A stretch of 41,004 nucleotides of DNA from Prolixibacteraceae bacterium. GTDB taxonomy: Bacteria > Bacteroidota > Bacteroidia > Bacteroidales > Prolixibacteraceae. The notes under the pieces were generated by a model. The model searched no databases, was not told the DNA's origin, and saw only the letters and a list, made by a program, of their open reading frames with translations. The position numbers and the translations under genes were made by a program. Below are positions 1-8,288 of the stretch, in pieces. The stretch is taken from positions 1 to 41,004 of the forward strand of contig JAFGGY010000009.1 in assembly GCA_016930365.1 (NCBI GenBank). Reading direction: 5' to 3'. Within the stretch, counting starts at the first letter, position 1, and every line of letters begins with the position of its first letter.

Positions 1-31
1 AAAAAGGCTGTCCGATTTTCGAACAGCCTTT
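1..31 (-). terminator. Intrinsic terminator after gltX
   Basis: A 9-bp perfect stem pairs 3-11 with 23-31, extended past one mismatch by 3 more pairs. On the minus strand it is followed by a T run at the window edge. It lies about 30 bases past the gltX stop, so it closes that transcript. Confidence 0.8.
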
Positions 32-59
32 GTGTTTTCTATTTTGCTTATCACATTTT

Positions 60-1586
60 TCAGACTTCGAGTGTAGCAAGTGCTTTTTCGATGCGCCCCA
101 GGGTTTCATCCCACCCAATCATTTCACATATTTCAAAAAGGTCGGCTCCCATTGCTGCTCCCACAATGCACAACCTGAACGCATTCATTACAACGCCAAA
201 GCCCCATTCTTTTTCGGTAACAAAGGCTGAAAATTGTTCTTTTAGAGGTGCTGCTTCCCATTCGCCCTGGTATGCTTTCAGAAAACCAAGTACATCGGTC
301 ATTATTTCGGGAACACCGGCTTTCCAACGTTTTTTTACTGTTTTGGCATCGTACTCGTCGGGCGCTTTAAAAAAGTAGTAACCCTGTTCCCAAATGTCGG
401 TAATAAAAGTAGCCCGTTCTTTCAACATGCCCATTACTTTAGCCACATAATCTTTATCCGCATCAATGTTTTTGACTTTCAACAAAGCATTAAACATTTC
501 AGCAAGTTCGTAATCGTCTTTTTTCATCATATATTGATGATTGAACCATTTGGCTTTCTCGGGGTCAAATTTTGAACCCGATTTTCCAACGCGGGTCAAA
601 TCAAAAGCTTCGATTAACTCGCTCATACTGAACAACTCCTGCTCTGTACCCGGGTTCCAGCCTAATAGGGCCAGCAAATTGACAAAAGCATCGGGGAAGT
701 AGCCTTCTTCGCGATAGCCTTTTGATACCTCACCGGTTTTGGGATCAGTCCATTGCAGCGGAAATACCGGGAAACCCATTTTTTCGCCATCACGTTTACT
801 GAGCTTGCCTTTTCCAACTGGTTTCAAAATTAAGGGAAGATGCGCAAATTCAGGTTTTTCCCATCCAAACTTATCGTATAACAAAACATGCAATGGCATC
901 GATGGCAACCATTCTTCGCCACGAATAACATGGGTAATTTCCATCAAATGGTCGTCAACTACATTGGCCAAATGATAGGTTGGCATTCCATCCGATTTAA
1001 AAAGTATTTTATCGTCGAGCCGGTCGGTATTAAACGTTACAGCTCCCCGAATCATATCATTGTCGGTAACATCGACGTTTTCGGGCATTTTAAAACGAAC
1101 GACAAATTTCTCGCCTGCTTCAATTTTCTGATTCACTTCGGCAGCACCTAAGGTCAACGAATTCTTCAAGTTACTACGAGTTTGACTGTTGTAGGTAAAT
1201 GTTTCGCCCCGGGCTTCGTATTCGTTTCGAAGGGCATCAAGCTCATCGGCTGTGTCGAAAGCATAATACGCGTTTCCACTATCGATTAACTCCAGTGCAT
1301 ATTGTTTATAGATATTTTTTCGCTCCGATTGACGGTAAGGACCGAATTTACCACCCTCGCGTATGCCCTCGTCGATTTCGACACCACACCAGCTGAGCGA
1401 TTCCATAATATACTCTTCGGCGCCGGGTACGTAGCGGGTTTGGTCGGTATCCTCGATACGTAAAATAAAAGTTCCCTGGTGTTTACGGGCAAAAAGGTAG
1501 TTAAACAAGGCCGTACGAACACCACCAATATGTAAAGCCCCTGTTGGGCTGGGGGCAAATCTTACCCTCACGTTTTTTCGATTCAT
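60..1586 (-). CDS. gltX: Glutamyl-tRNA synthetase
   Basis: Charges tRNA-Glu with glutamate in the cytoplasm. It is a class I synthetase of 508 residues, normal for the family. The N-terminus carries the HIGH-type signature as FAPSPTGALHIGGVRTALFN, and the KMSKS-type loop reads KLSKRDG; between them lie the Rossmann and connective domains, followed by the helical anticodon-binding region. I chose the ATG at 1584-1586 (MNRKNVRVRF) because family members begin just before the RFAPSPTG motif; an in-frame ATG 27 bases upstream would add residues that look like leader sequence. It is the last gene of a minus-strand run and ends at the terminator at 1-31. Function is certain; the start is likely. 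Confidence 0.97.
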   Translation of the reverse strand: MNRKNVRVRFAPSPTGALHIGGVRTALFNYLFARKHQGTFILRIEDTDQTRYVPGAEEYIMESLSWCGVEIDEGIREGGKFGPYRQSERKNIYKQYALELIDSGNAYYAFDTADELDALRNEYEARGETFTYNSQTRSNLKNSLTLGAAEVNQKIEAGEKFVVRFKMPENVDVTDNDMIRGAVTFNTDRLDDKILFKSDGMPTYHLANVVDDHLMEITHVIRGEEWLPSMPLHVLLYDKFGWEKPEFAHLPLILKPVGKGKLSKRDGEKMGFPVFPLQWTDPKTGEVSKGYREEGYFPDAFVNLLALLGWNPGTEQELFSMSELIEAFDLTRVGKSGSKFDPEKAKWFNHQYMMKKDDYELAEMFNALLKVKNIDADKDYVAKVMGMLKERATFITDIWEQGYYFFKAPDEYDAKTVKKRWKAGVPEIMTDVLGFLKAYQGEWEAAPLKEQFSAFVTEKEWGFGVVMNAFRLCIVGAAMGADLFEICEMIGWDETLGRIEKALATLEV

Positions 1587-1610
1587 TGCAGTCGATTTTA
1601 AAATTGTGCA

Positions 1611-1618
1611 CAAAGATA
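1611..1618 (-). promoter_or_regulatory. Candidate Bacteroidota -10 box for gltX
   Basis: On the minus strand this reads TATCTTTG, matching the Bacteroidota -10 consensus TAnnTTTG, about 25 bases upstream of the chosen gltX ATG. No TTTG -33 element is seen at the usual spacing, so the call rests on the -10 match alone. Confidence 0.45.
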
Positions 1619-1667
1619 CATTTTCAAAAATTGCATCGCAACCTTCGTCGCCTGCCTTGCATAAAAA

Positions 1668-2261
1668 CTAAGCAACTTTTTGCCCCGGGGTATTTCCGGG
1701 TTCGTTTCGGGTATTGTAGTAAACAATTTCCATGGCTTTCAGAATTGCCTGGTTTACCGGCAACAAAAGGCCACCATACTCGTTGTCGATGGAGCGTAGC
1801 TGCATATAAAATTCGGAGTAAACCGGCGCGTATTGCTGAAGCATTTCGTCAAATTGAAGCGGGTCGGTAACCTGGCTTTTTAACAAAGCACATCCGCTGT
1901 ACAATTTTCGTCCATTTTTATTCACCGAAGCCGCATTACCAAACAAACGGCAAATCAAACCACGATGAGCATATTCAGAACATTTTCCAATGCCATCGGG
2001 CACCTCCCCTTCAACCAAAAAACAATGCGGAACCGGCTGGTCTTTATACTTCCAGTAGTGGTCTTCGAGCAATCCTTCGGCATGCAAATAAAAAGCATAA
2101 GGCAGAAATTCGAGCGGACTGGCTGTTACATTTTTGCCATGGCAGCATTTGGCGCAGCCTGGCGGGCATTTAAGGGGAACTTTATCGAGAAACGAACGAC
2201 ATTGTGCGTCAACCAACGCAAACATCTGTTCAATTAAAACCACTTTTTCTTGTAAATGCAT
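1668..2261 (-). CDS. YkgJ-family cysteine-cluster protein
   Basis: A 197-residue protein with the YkgJ/CxxCxxCC signature near residues 32-40 (CPPGCAKCC), further cysteines in the middle (KCSEY, LICRLFG, SGCALL) and a long helical C-terminus. The family (formerly UPF0153) is thought to bind a metal, zinc or iron-sulfur, through this cluster; its substrate and role are not established. It lies between asnA and gltX on the same strand, with 81 bases to the gltX start, so it may share a transcript with gltX; nothing in the context reveals a function. Confidence 0.8.
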   Translation of the reverse strand: MHLQEKVVLIEQMFALVDAQCRSFLDKVPLKCPPGCAKCCHGKNVTASPLEFLPYAFYLHAEGLLEDHYWKYKDQPVPHCFLVEGEVPDGIGKCSEYAHRGLICRLFGNAASVNKNGRKLYSGCALLKSQVTDPLQFDEMLQQYAPVYSEFYMQLRSIDNEYGGLLLPVNQAILKAMEIVYYNTRNEPGNTPGQKVA

Positions 2262-2390
2262 ACGAAAAAATTAAAGCACCATACGTGGTAAACTATTGAT
2301 TTACAAACTACAATACAATAATCTTCTTCAGCACAACCAACGATGGCTAAAAAATCCGGCGAATATAATTCAAATTTTAATTACGAAGAC

Positions 2391-2420
2391 AAAAAAAATC
2401 CGAACAATGCATGTTCGGAT
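2391..2420 (-). terminator. Intrinsic terminator downstream of asnA
   Basis: A 9-bp perfect stem (2398-2406 with 2412-2420) and a 5-base loop, followed on the minus strand by a run of eight T. It is about 170 bases past the asnA stop. A shorter T-rich run on the other side could also serve plus-strand transcripts. The rest of 2262-2589 is AT-rich and shows no credible gene. Confidence 0.75.
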
Positions 2421-2551
2421 TCATTTTTTAAATATTTCATCGTTTTACATCACAATAGTTCGTTATTTTTAAATTTACTCACAATGAGTTGTTTGTGTTT
2501 TACAAATTTAACTAAACCATATAAGTTACTGATATTGTATTTATTACAAAC

Positions 2552-2584
2552 AAAATCTAATGTCTCATGTCTAAAATCTAATGT
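2552..2584. repeat. Short direct repeat AAAATCTAATGT
   Basis: Two perfect 12-bp copies, at 2552-2563 and 2573-2584, with a related fragment between them, just past the 3' end of asnA. It looks like low-complexity intergenic sequence; no function is evident. Confidence 0.6.
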
Positions 2585-2589
2585 ACTAT

Positions 2590-3624
2590 TTACATCAGGA
2601 AGATGTTGTTCGCTTCACATTTTTCAACCATTTCGTTGGGCCACAACGATGCTTGAACTTCGCCAATGTGAGCCTTGCGCAGAAAATACATACATAAACG
2701 CGATTGCCCTATGCCACCACCAAAGGTAAGAGGCAATTTATCGTTGAGTAACATATTATGAAACAACAAATCTTTACGGTCTTCCATTTTTTCGATTTCA
2801 AGTTGTCGAAGTAAGGCTTCTTTATCGACCCGAATTCCCATGGATGATATTTCGAAAGCTCTTTCGAGAATAGGATTCCAAATAACGATGTCGCCATTAA
2901 GGCCTATATTCCCGTTTTCGGTTTCGGTTGACCAGTCGTCGTAGTCGGGCGCACGTCCGTCGTGTTTTTCTCCGTTCGACATTAAACCACCTATTCCAAT
3001 AATGAATATTGCACCATATTTTTCAGCAGCTGCCATTTCGCGCTCAAAGGGTGTTTTATCGGGATACATTTCGAGCAATTCTTCGGTGTGAAGAAAGGTA
3101 ATATTTTCGGGCAACTGGGGTTCCAGTTCGCGATATTCTTCGTAAATCTGGTATTCGGTTCGCTTCAACACATCGTACAAGCGGCCAACAACCTGCTTTA
3201 AAAAACGAAGTGAACGCTGTTCTTTGTCCATCACCACTTCCCAGTCCCACTGGTCAACATACAGCGAATGAATGTTCGAAAGCTCCTCGTCGGCTCGAAT
3301 CGCGTTCATGTCGGTATAAAGACCGTAACCCGAAGGTATATCGAGCTTACCAAGAGTCACTCTTTTCCATTTTGCCAGCGAGTGTACTACTTCGGCAACC
3401 TGGTCGTTCATATCTTTTATCGGAAAATTAACTGCACGTTCAGTACCATTTAAATCATCATTAATACCGGTACCACGTAAAACAAATAAGGGAGCAGTAA
3501 CCCTGCGCAAACGCATTTCGGCCGACAAATTCGTTTGAAAAAAATCTTTCACCATTTTGATGGCACGTTCTGTTTGCACCGGATCCAACATCGGCTTGTA
3601 CCCTGCTGGTAATGTTAACTTCAT
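2590..3624 (-). CDS. asnA: Aspartate-ammonia ligase (AsnA type)
   Basis: Makes asparagine from aspartate, ammonia and ATP in the cytoplasm. At 344 residues it is close to the roughly 330 of the E. coli enzyme. The class-II synthetase-like core is recognisable: LRRVTAPLFV and GTGINDDLNG near the N-terminus, KDMNDQVAEVVHSLAKWKR, LDIPSGYGLYTDMNAIR, the VDQWDWE motif, and the C-terminal PLTFGGGIGQSRL segment that contributes to ATP binding. The start MKLTLPAGY is the only sensible one. A 25-bp perfect dyad with an overlapping -10 box lies 38-63 bases upstream, which suggests regulated expression. A terminator about 170 bases downstream separates it from the next gene. Confidence 0.96.
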   Translation of the reverse strand: MKLTLPAGYKPMLDPVQTERAIKMVKDFFQTNLSAEMRLRRVTAPLFVLRGTGINDDLNGTERAVNFPIKDMNDQVAEVVHSLAKWKRVTLGKLDIPSGYGLYTDMNAIRADEELSNIHSLYVDQWDWEVVMDKEQRSLRFLKQVVGRLYDVLKRTEYQIYEEYRELEPQLPENITFLHTEELLEMYPDKTPFEREMAAAEKYGAIFIIGIGGLMSNGEKHDGRAPDYDDWSTETENGNIGLNGDIVIWNPILERAFEISSMGIRVDKEALLRQLEIEKMEDRKDLLFHNMLLNDKLPLTFGGGIGQSRLCMYFLRKAHIGEVQASLWPNEMVEKCEANNIFLM

Positions 3625-3660
3625 AGCTATATTTTTTGAGCTTTATCAATCAGTTTGCTG

Positions 3661-3668
3661 CAAAAATA
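3661..3668 (-). promoter_or_regulatory. Candidate -10 box for asnA
   Basis: Minus strand TATTTTTG fits TAnnTTTG and sits 37-44 bases before the asnA ATG, which would give a leader of about 30 bases. No -33 TTTG is seen at 17-23 bases, which fits a promoter needing an activator, or a wrong call. It overlaps the dyad at 3663-3687. Confidence 0.45.
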
Positions 3669-3687
3669 TCATTTAAAATGATATTTT
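3663..3687. promoter_or_regulatory. Perfect 25-bp dyad upstream of asnA, possible operator
   Basis: Twelve-base arms (3663-3674 and 3676-3687, AAAATATCATTT and its complement) surround one central base at 3675. The dyad overlaps the candidate asnA -10 box and the region just upstream of it, the usual place for a repressor or activator dimer. There is no T-run and the loop is one base, so it is not a terminator. Which regulator binds is unknown. Confidence 0.55.
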
Positions 3688-3771
3688 AATACAGAAGTGT
3701 ATTTTTTTAACACATTTTGCAAATAAATGCTCTTCAAATGCAATATTTATTGAATTTTTTGACGAATGGGT

Positions 3772-5562
3772 TTACATCCGTTCGGGACATTCGATACCGA
3801 GCAAAGCCATACCATTGCGAATCACGTTTCCGGTGGTTTGTGTAAGTTGAAGACGGAATAATTTCTGAGCCTCATTTTCTTCTTTCAAAATAGGATAATC
3901 GTGATAAAACTGGTTGTATTCTTTTACCAAATCGTAACAATAATTGGCAATTACCGCGGGGCTGAAATTATTGGCCGATTCGCTAACAACCTCGGGAAAG
4001 GTTGTAATTTTCTTTATCAACTCAAGCTCTTTGGCTCCCGGCTCGATAGCCATTCCGGTTTGTTGCCAGCTTAAACCCATGTCGGAAGCCTTACGCAACA
4101 CGCTTTGAATGCGGGCGTAAGTATATTGAATAAATGGGCCTGTATTGCCGTTAAAATCGATGGATTCTTCGGGGTTAAACAGCATGGTTTTCTTCGGATC
4201 GACCTTCAGAATAAAATACTTAAGCGCCCCAAGAGCTATTTTACGGTATATCTCACTTTTTTCATCATCGGTAAATCCATCCAGTTTTCCCAGCTCTTCC
4301 GATGTTTCTTTGGCTACCTTTATCATTCCTTCCATCAGGTCGTCGGCATCGACCACCGTACCCTCGCGCGATTTCATTTTTCCATTGGGCAGTTCAACCA
4401 TACCATACGAAAAATGGTACAAATTTTTTCCCCACTCGAAGCCCAGCTTGTCGAGCAAAATTGACAAAACCTGGAAATGGTAGTTTTGTTCGTTGCCAAC
4501 CACATACACCATTTTATCAATTTTAAAATCTTCGTAACGAAGTTTGGCTGTTCCGATATCCTGGGTCATATAAACCGAAGTGCCATCGGAACGCAGCAGA
4601 ATTTTTTGGTCGAGGCCTTCGTTTTCGAGATTAGCCCAAACCGAGCCATCGTCGTGCCGTTCGAATATGCCCTCTTCGAGGCCGCGCAGTACCTCATCGC
4701 GTCCAACCAGGTAGGTTTCCGATTCGTAATAAATTTTATCGAAATCAACGCCCATATTCTTGTACGTTATATCGAAACCATCGTACACCCACTGGTTCAT
4801 TTTTGCCCACAATTTGCGTGTTTCAGCATCGTTTGCCTCCCACTTCAAAAGCAATTCGCGGGCTCCGGCCATCGATGGTGCTTCTTTTTCGGCTTCCTCT
4901 TTTGTTTTGCCCTTGCTTATTAAATCGGCTATTTCGGCTTTATAAATCTGATCAAATTTCACGTAGTAATTCCCCACCAGATGGTCGCCTTTTAAACCGG
5001 TACTTTCGGGGGTGTCGTTTTTACCAGCTTGTATCCAGGCATACATCGATTTGCAAATATGAATGCCACGGTCGTTAACAATATTGGTTTTGACCACCTT
5101 TTTACCATCGGCTTTTAGTATTTCGGAAATTGAATAGCCAAGTAAATTATTGCGAATATGCCCCAAATGTAAGGGTTTATTGGTGTTGGGCGACGAATAT
5201 TCGACCATAGCCAGCGGCGACTCGTTGTTCGCATTCCGGTATCCAAAATCATCGATTTGGAAAGCTTGATATAGCTCGTTAATCCAGTATTTAGAAGAAA
5301 CAAGCAGATTTAGGAAACCTTTAACCACGTTGAATTTTTCGATTTCGGAAACATTAGCAACAAGATGCTCGCCAATTTCGGCAGCCGTTTGTTCGGGTCC
5401 TTTTTTCGAATGACGCAAATAAGGAAAGACTACAACGGTTAAATCGCCTTCGAATTCTTTTCGGGTCATTTGGGTTTGAACCTCTTCGCTTTTAATTTCA
5501 ACAGCATACAAGGCATTGAGTGCCTTTGCCACTTCGTTCCGGATAAGTAAATCGATATTCAT
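3772..5562 (-). CDS. argS: Arginyl-tRNA synthetase
   Basis: Charges tRNA-Arg. It is a class I synthetase of 596 residues, typical length. It carries the N-terminal Add-1 domain, the HIGH signature within SSPNTNKPLHLGHIRNN, the KMSKS-equivalent loop as GKMKSREGTVVDADDL, and a C-terminal DALR anticodon-binding domain that ends with the usual aromatic/Met-rich helix (GMALLGIECPERM). The ATG at 5560-5562 (MNIDLLIRNEV) is preferred over an in-frame ATG 39 bases upstream, because the upstream extension would overlap the -10 box and is not family-like. Confidence 0.97.
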   Translation of the reverse strand: MNIDLLIRNEVAKALNALYAVEIKSEEVQTQMTRKEFEGDLTVVVFPYLRHSKKGPEQTAAEIGEHLVANVSEIEKFNVVKGFLNLLVSSKYWINELYQAFQIDDFGYRNANNESPLAMVEYSSPNTNKPLHLGHIRNNLLGYSISEILKADGKKVVKTNIVNDRGIHICKSMYAWIQAGKNDTPESTGLKGDHLVGNYYVKFDQIYKAEIADLISKGKTKEEAEKEAPSMAGARELLLKWEANDAETRKLWAKMNQWVYDGFDITYKNMGVDFDKIYYESETYLVGRDEVLRGLEEGIFERHDDGSVWANLENEGLDQKILLRSDGTSVYMTQDIGTAKLRYEDFKIDKMVYVVGNEQNYHFQVLSILLDKLGFEWGKNLYHFSYGMVELPNGKMKSREGTVVDADDLMEGMIKVAKETSEELGKLDGFTDDEKSEIYRKIALGALKYFILKVDPKKTMLFNPEESIDFNGNTGPFIQYTYARIQSVLRKASDMGLSWQQTGMAIEPGAKELELIKKITTFPEVVSESANNFSPAVIANYCYDLVKEYNQFYHDYPILKEENEAQKLFRLQLTQTTGNVIRNGMALLGIECPERM

Positions 5563-5588
5563 TTTAGAATGATTTTTAGAATGCGCCG

Positions 5589-5596
5589 CAAAGATA
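5589..5596 (-). promoter_or_regulatory. Candidate -10 box for argS
   Basis: Minus strand TATCTTTG, matching TAnnTTTG, 27 bases upstream of the chosen argS ATG. There is no clear -33 element. It is identical to the boxes before gltX, pyrG and nrnA. Confidence 0.45.
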
Positions 5597-5619
5597 AACA
5601 AATCGGCAAATTATCGGAA

Positions 5620-6399
5620 TTATCGCACAAAAACCAGGTGGTTTGCTTCGGAATGCTGATTACTGAAAAAATATCCATCGGAGTCGAAGGCCTCTAATTC
5701 TTCAAGCTTTTCGATTCGATTTTCGATGATAAAACGAGCCATCATTCCACGAGCTTTCTTTGCATAAACCGTTACCATTTTTAGCTGTTGGTCTTTCTCT
5801 TCGTAAAATGAAACGTTCACCATCTTATTTTTAAACTTTTTTACATCAATGGCCTTTAAATACTCGTTCGAAGCCAGGTTAACCAAATATTTTTCGCCCG
5901 GCGATTCTTCAACAGCTTTGATAATAGTTTGGGTAATGGTATCCGTCCAGAAAGCGTACAAGTTCTTTTTGCCCCAAAACCCATGGCGAGTACCCATTTC
6001 GAGCCGATAAGGCTGAATAAGGTCGAGCGGACGAATAACGCCGTACAAGCCCGATAAAATTCGCAGCGTTTGTTGGGCATAAGCTACATCGGCAGCCGAC
6101 AAACTCGCGGCATCGAGCCCTCTGTAAGCTTCGCCTGCGAACGAATACATTGCCGAAGCCGAATTTTGCGTAGTATGTTTTGGCCGCCAATTGGCAAAGC
6201 GGTCGTAATTCAGCAATGCCAGTTTTTGGCTCATTTTCATCAACACAGCCAGTTCATCTATCTTAAATTTGCGTAAATCTTCAATCAGCTGCCCGGCTTG
6301 TTGTAAAAACACCGGTTCGGTATATGCTCTTGTTGCCTCATGGTGCTCATGGTGCGGCATAACGTGCATATCTTTGGCGGGTGATAAAATTGCTAACAT
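5620..6399 (-). CDS. yaaA: Peroxide stress protein YaaA (DUF328)
   Basis: A 259-residue member of the YaaA/DUF328 family. In E. coli, YaaA lowers intracellular free iron during peroxide stress and the fold binds DNA. Family motifs visible are MLAILSPAKDM at the start, NYDRFANW, FAGEAYRGLDA, the hallmark ILSGLYGVIRPLDLIQPYRL, EMGTRHGF and the C-terminal YAKKARGMMARFIIENRI. It is 57 bases upstream of argS on the same strand. A heptanucleotide tandem repeat sits just before its start, where its leader would be. The rubrerythrin and Hrb genes further on are also oxidative-stress functions but are not in the same operon. Confidence 0.93.
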   Translation of the reverse strand: MLAILSPAKDMHVMPHHEHHEATRAYTEPVFLQQAGQLIEDLRKFKIDELAVLMKMSQKLALLNYDRFANWRPKHTTQNSASAMYSFAGEAYRGLDAASLSAADVAYAQQTLRILSGLYGVIRPLDLIQPYRLEMGTRHGFWGKKNLYAFWTDTITQTIIKAVEESPGEKYLVNLASNEYLKAIDVKKFKNKMVNVSFYEEKDQQLKMVTVYAKKARGMMARFIIENRIEKLEELEAFDSDGYFFSNQHSEANHLVFVR

Positions 6400-6406
6400 A
6401 TTTTGG

Positions 6407-6470
6407 ATGTTGGTTATTGGCTGTTGGCTGTTGGCTGTTGGCTGTTGGCTGTTGGCTGATGGCTGTTGGC
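6407..6470. repeat. Heptanucleotide tandem repeat (CTGTTGG)n between yaaA and the S1 gene
   Basis: Five perfect CTGTTGG units run from 6421 to 6455, then CTGATGG, then another perfect unit ending at 6469. Two degenerate units precede them (6407-6420). The array fills the whole gap between the stop of the CvfB-like gene (6473) and the yaaA ATG (6399), so it would form the yaaA leader on the minus strand. Confidence 0.9.
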
Positions 6471-6472
6471 TT

Positions 6473-7309
6473 TTACGATTCGGTAAGTTTTATGCCATCG
6501 GTGCTTATCACGATTCGCTTTTCTTTGTAAAGGGCACCGATTGCCTTCTTGAACGATTTTTTGCTCATTCCCAGCTCTTTTTTAATGATTTCGGGGTCGG
6601 TTTTATCGTTAAATGGCAAAAAGCCCTGGCTCCGTTTTAACTTCTCCACAATTGGGTCAAGCTTCGAATCAATTTTCTGATATCCCTGTTTTTCAAGGCT
6701 CAGGTCGATTTTTCCATCTTCGCGAATTTTTTTCACAAAGCCTTTTCGTTTGTCGCCAATGCGAATTTTTTGAAAAAGTTCGTTGTGATACAACATTCCA
6801 TGGTGACTTCCATTTATAATAGCCGTATAACCCATATCCGATTTAGCGGCAATAAGCAAATCCACCTCATCGCCCTCTGAATATTCAGAAGTGTCGGAAT
6901 CGAAAAAGCGTGAAATTTTGGATGAAGCAACGATGCGACCGCTTTTTTCATCAACATAAACGCACACCACATAGCTTTTACCCTCTTCCATTTTCATTTT
7001 TTGTTCGCGAAACGGTACAAGCAGATTTTTGGGCAAGCCCCAATCGAGAAAAGCCCCTACCCGGTTTACCTCTATCACCTTTAGAAAGCCAAACTGGCCA
7101 ACCATAACCGAGGGCATATCGGTAGTTGCCAGAATACGGTCGTCGGAATCGAATGAAATAAAAACTTCAATTTCGTCTTCCTCTTTACTATTTTCGGGAA
7201 CATAGCGATTTGGCAAAAGAATTTCGCCGTATGGACCTCCATCGAGATAAGCGCCTTGTTCGGTGAATTTGACTATCTCGAGTATGCAATTTTTTCCTAT
7301 TCGTACCAT
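6473..7309 (-). CDS. cvfB: CvfB-like S1 RNA-binding protein
   Basis: A 278-residue protein of the CvfB/YitL family: tandem S1-like OB domains and a C-terminal winged helix. Seen here are LEIVKFTEQGAYLDGG at the start, a second S1 repeat around VIEVNRVGAFLDWGLPKNLLVPF, a third around VKKIREDGKIDLSLE, and a C-terminal helix-turn-helix region (KKELGMSKKSFKKAIGALYK). In firmicutes the family affects virulence gene expression, presumably by RNA binding; the role in Bacteroidota is not known. I chose the ATG at 7307-7309 (MVRIGKN) over one 51 bases upstream because it aligns with family starts and leaves a -10 box in the leader. Confidence 0.85.
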   Translation of the reverse strand: MVRIGKNCILEIVKFTEQGAYLDGGPYGEILLPNRYVPENSKEEDEIEVFISFDSDDRILATTDMPSVMVGQFGFLKVIEVNRVGAFLDWGLPKNLLVPFREQKMKMEEGKSYVVCVYVDEKSGRIVASSKISRFFDSDTSEYSEGDEVDLLIAAKSDMGYTAIINGSHHGMLYHNELFQKIRIGDKRKGFVKKIREDGKIDLSLEKQGYQKIDSKLDPIVEKLKRSQGFLPFNDKTDPEIIKKELGMSKKSFKKAIGALYKEKRIVISTDGIKLTES

Positions 7310-7330
7310 TTTTATTCTGTAAGTTGACTG

Positions 7331-7338
7331 CAAAGGTA
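7331..7338 (-). promoter_or_regulatory. Candidate -10 box for the CvfB-like gene
   Basis: Minus strand TACCTTTG fits TAnnTTTG, 22 bases before the chosen ATG and inside the 70-base gap after the mevalonate kinase stop. There is no -33 match at the expected spacing. Confidence 0.4.
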
Positions 7339-7379
7339 ACGAAAGCAAACGGTTTAGCATGCGGCAGTATAATCATTCA

Positions 7380-8288
7380 TCACCTATCATCAACTTTTAT
7401 ATATCGAAGCCGATTATCGGAACAATATTTCTCGAACTGATGGATCTGGCTTGAAAATGCAAGCATAAAACCTCCACCGCCTGAACCACACAGCTTAAAA
7501 ACAAAATTACGACTATTGAGCCCTGCCCGAAAATGTTTCTGAAACGAACGAGGAATCATAGCCGAAAAATTTGCCAGCTGAAAAGCAGAAATCATTTTTA
7601 ACTTCTCATATTCAAATGGTTCTCCATTGGCGGCCGCATTTACCAATTGAAGCGTCGGTTGTAAAAACGTTTTGCCGGCTTGCTTTGTAAATTGAGCTTC
7701 CAACATTTGTTGTCGAAACCAGGCGACATGTTCTTTGGTTTCGGATTGAATCCCGGTATCAACAAGGTATAACGAAAAACCATTCAAAACCGACAACCAG
7801 GAGGGCGCAAGCATAACCGGCTCATTTTCAACCACAACTATTGGTCGTTTAAGGTATGAAACCAGCGGATCGACTCCTGAACTTTGACCATGAAAATAAC
7901 TTTCGACCTTTGCCAAATGTTGCTTCAATTCCTCAATTGAAACGTTTCGATTTAAGGCATATTTATGATACAATGCTGCAACCAGGGCTGCCGAGCTACC
8001 CAATCCATACCCCTCGGGAATGTTCGATTTAAACCATAAACCTTTCTCAATATCCTTTTTAAACGCTGCCAAATTCAAAAACGAAAATGCTTCGTTTTTC
8101 GATATTAAAAAATGAAAAAGATTGCGTAGCGAACAATTTGATTCATATATTGAATGGTTCGCAATTTCGCTATTAACTGATGAAAAGTTTAATTCTCCCG
8201 AAAAACGATAAAATGGAATAGCCAGCCCACTGCCACCTGCAACCAGGGCATATTCACCCAATACCAATATTTTAGACGGAAAAATCAT
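7380..8288 (-). CDS. mvk: Mevalonate kinase-like GHMP kinase
   Basis: A 302-residue GHMP-superfamily kinase, predicted to phosphorylate mevalonate in the isoprenoid mevalonate pathway. The N-terminus has the substrate strand SKILVLGEYALVAGG, the ATP loop is PEGYGLGSSAALVAA, the segment HGQSSGVDPLVSYLKRPI is typical of mevalonate kinases (with the catalytic Asp), and the third GHMP motif is KLCGSGGGGFML. Its start overlaps the mvaD stop by 4 bases, so the two are translationally coupled. The closest alternative, phosphomevalonate kinase, is less likely because of the SGVDP segment, but the substrate cannot be proved from sequence. Confidence 0.8.
   Translation of the reverse strand: MIFPSKILVLGEYALVAGGSGLAIPFYRFSGELNFSSVNSEIANHSIYESNCSLRNLFHFLISKNEAFSFLNLAAFKKDIEKGLWFKSNIPEGYGLGSSAALVAALYHKYALNRNVSIEELKQHLAKVESYFHGQSSGVDPLVSYLKRPIVVVENEPVMLAPSWLSVLNGFSLYLVDTGIQSETKEHVAWFRQQMLEAQFTKQAGKTFLQPTLQLVNAAANGEPFEYEKLKMISAFQLANFSAMIPRSFQKHFRAGLNSRNFVFKLCGSGGGGFMLAFSSQIHQFEKYCSDNRLRYIKVDDR

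Noticed and set aside
3663-3687. asnA upstream palindrome as a terminator for argS
   Set aside because: A one-base centre cannot form a normal loop, the stem is nearly all A/T, and it overlaps a -10 box.
4105-4923. Several open frames of 70-150 codons antisense to argS
   Set aside because: They lie wholly within the conserved argS frame and resemble no family.
6407-6470. Heptamer array considered as a CRISPR-like or direct-repeat array
   Set aside because: Units are contiguous, 7 bases long, with no spacers.
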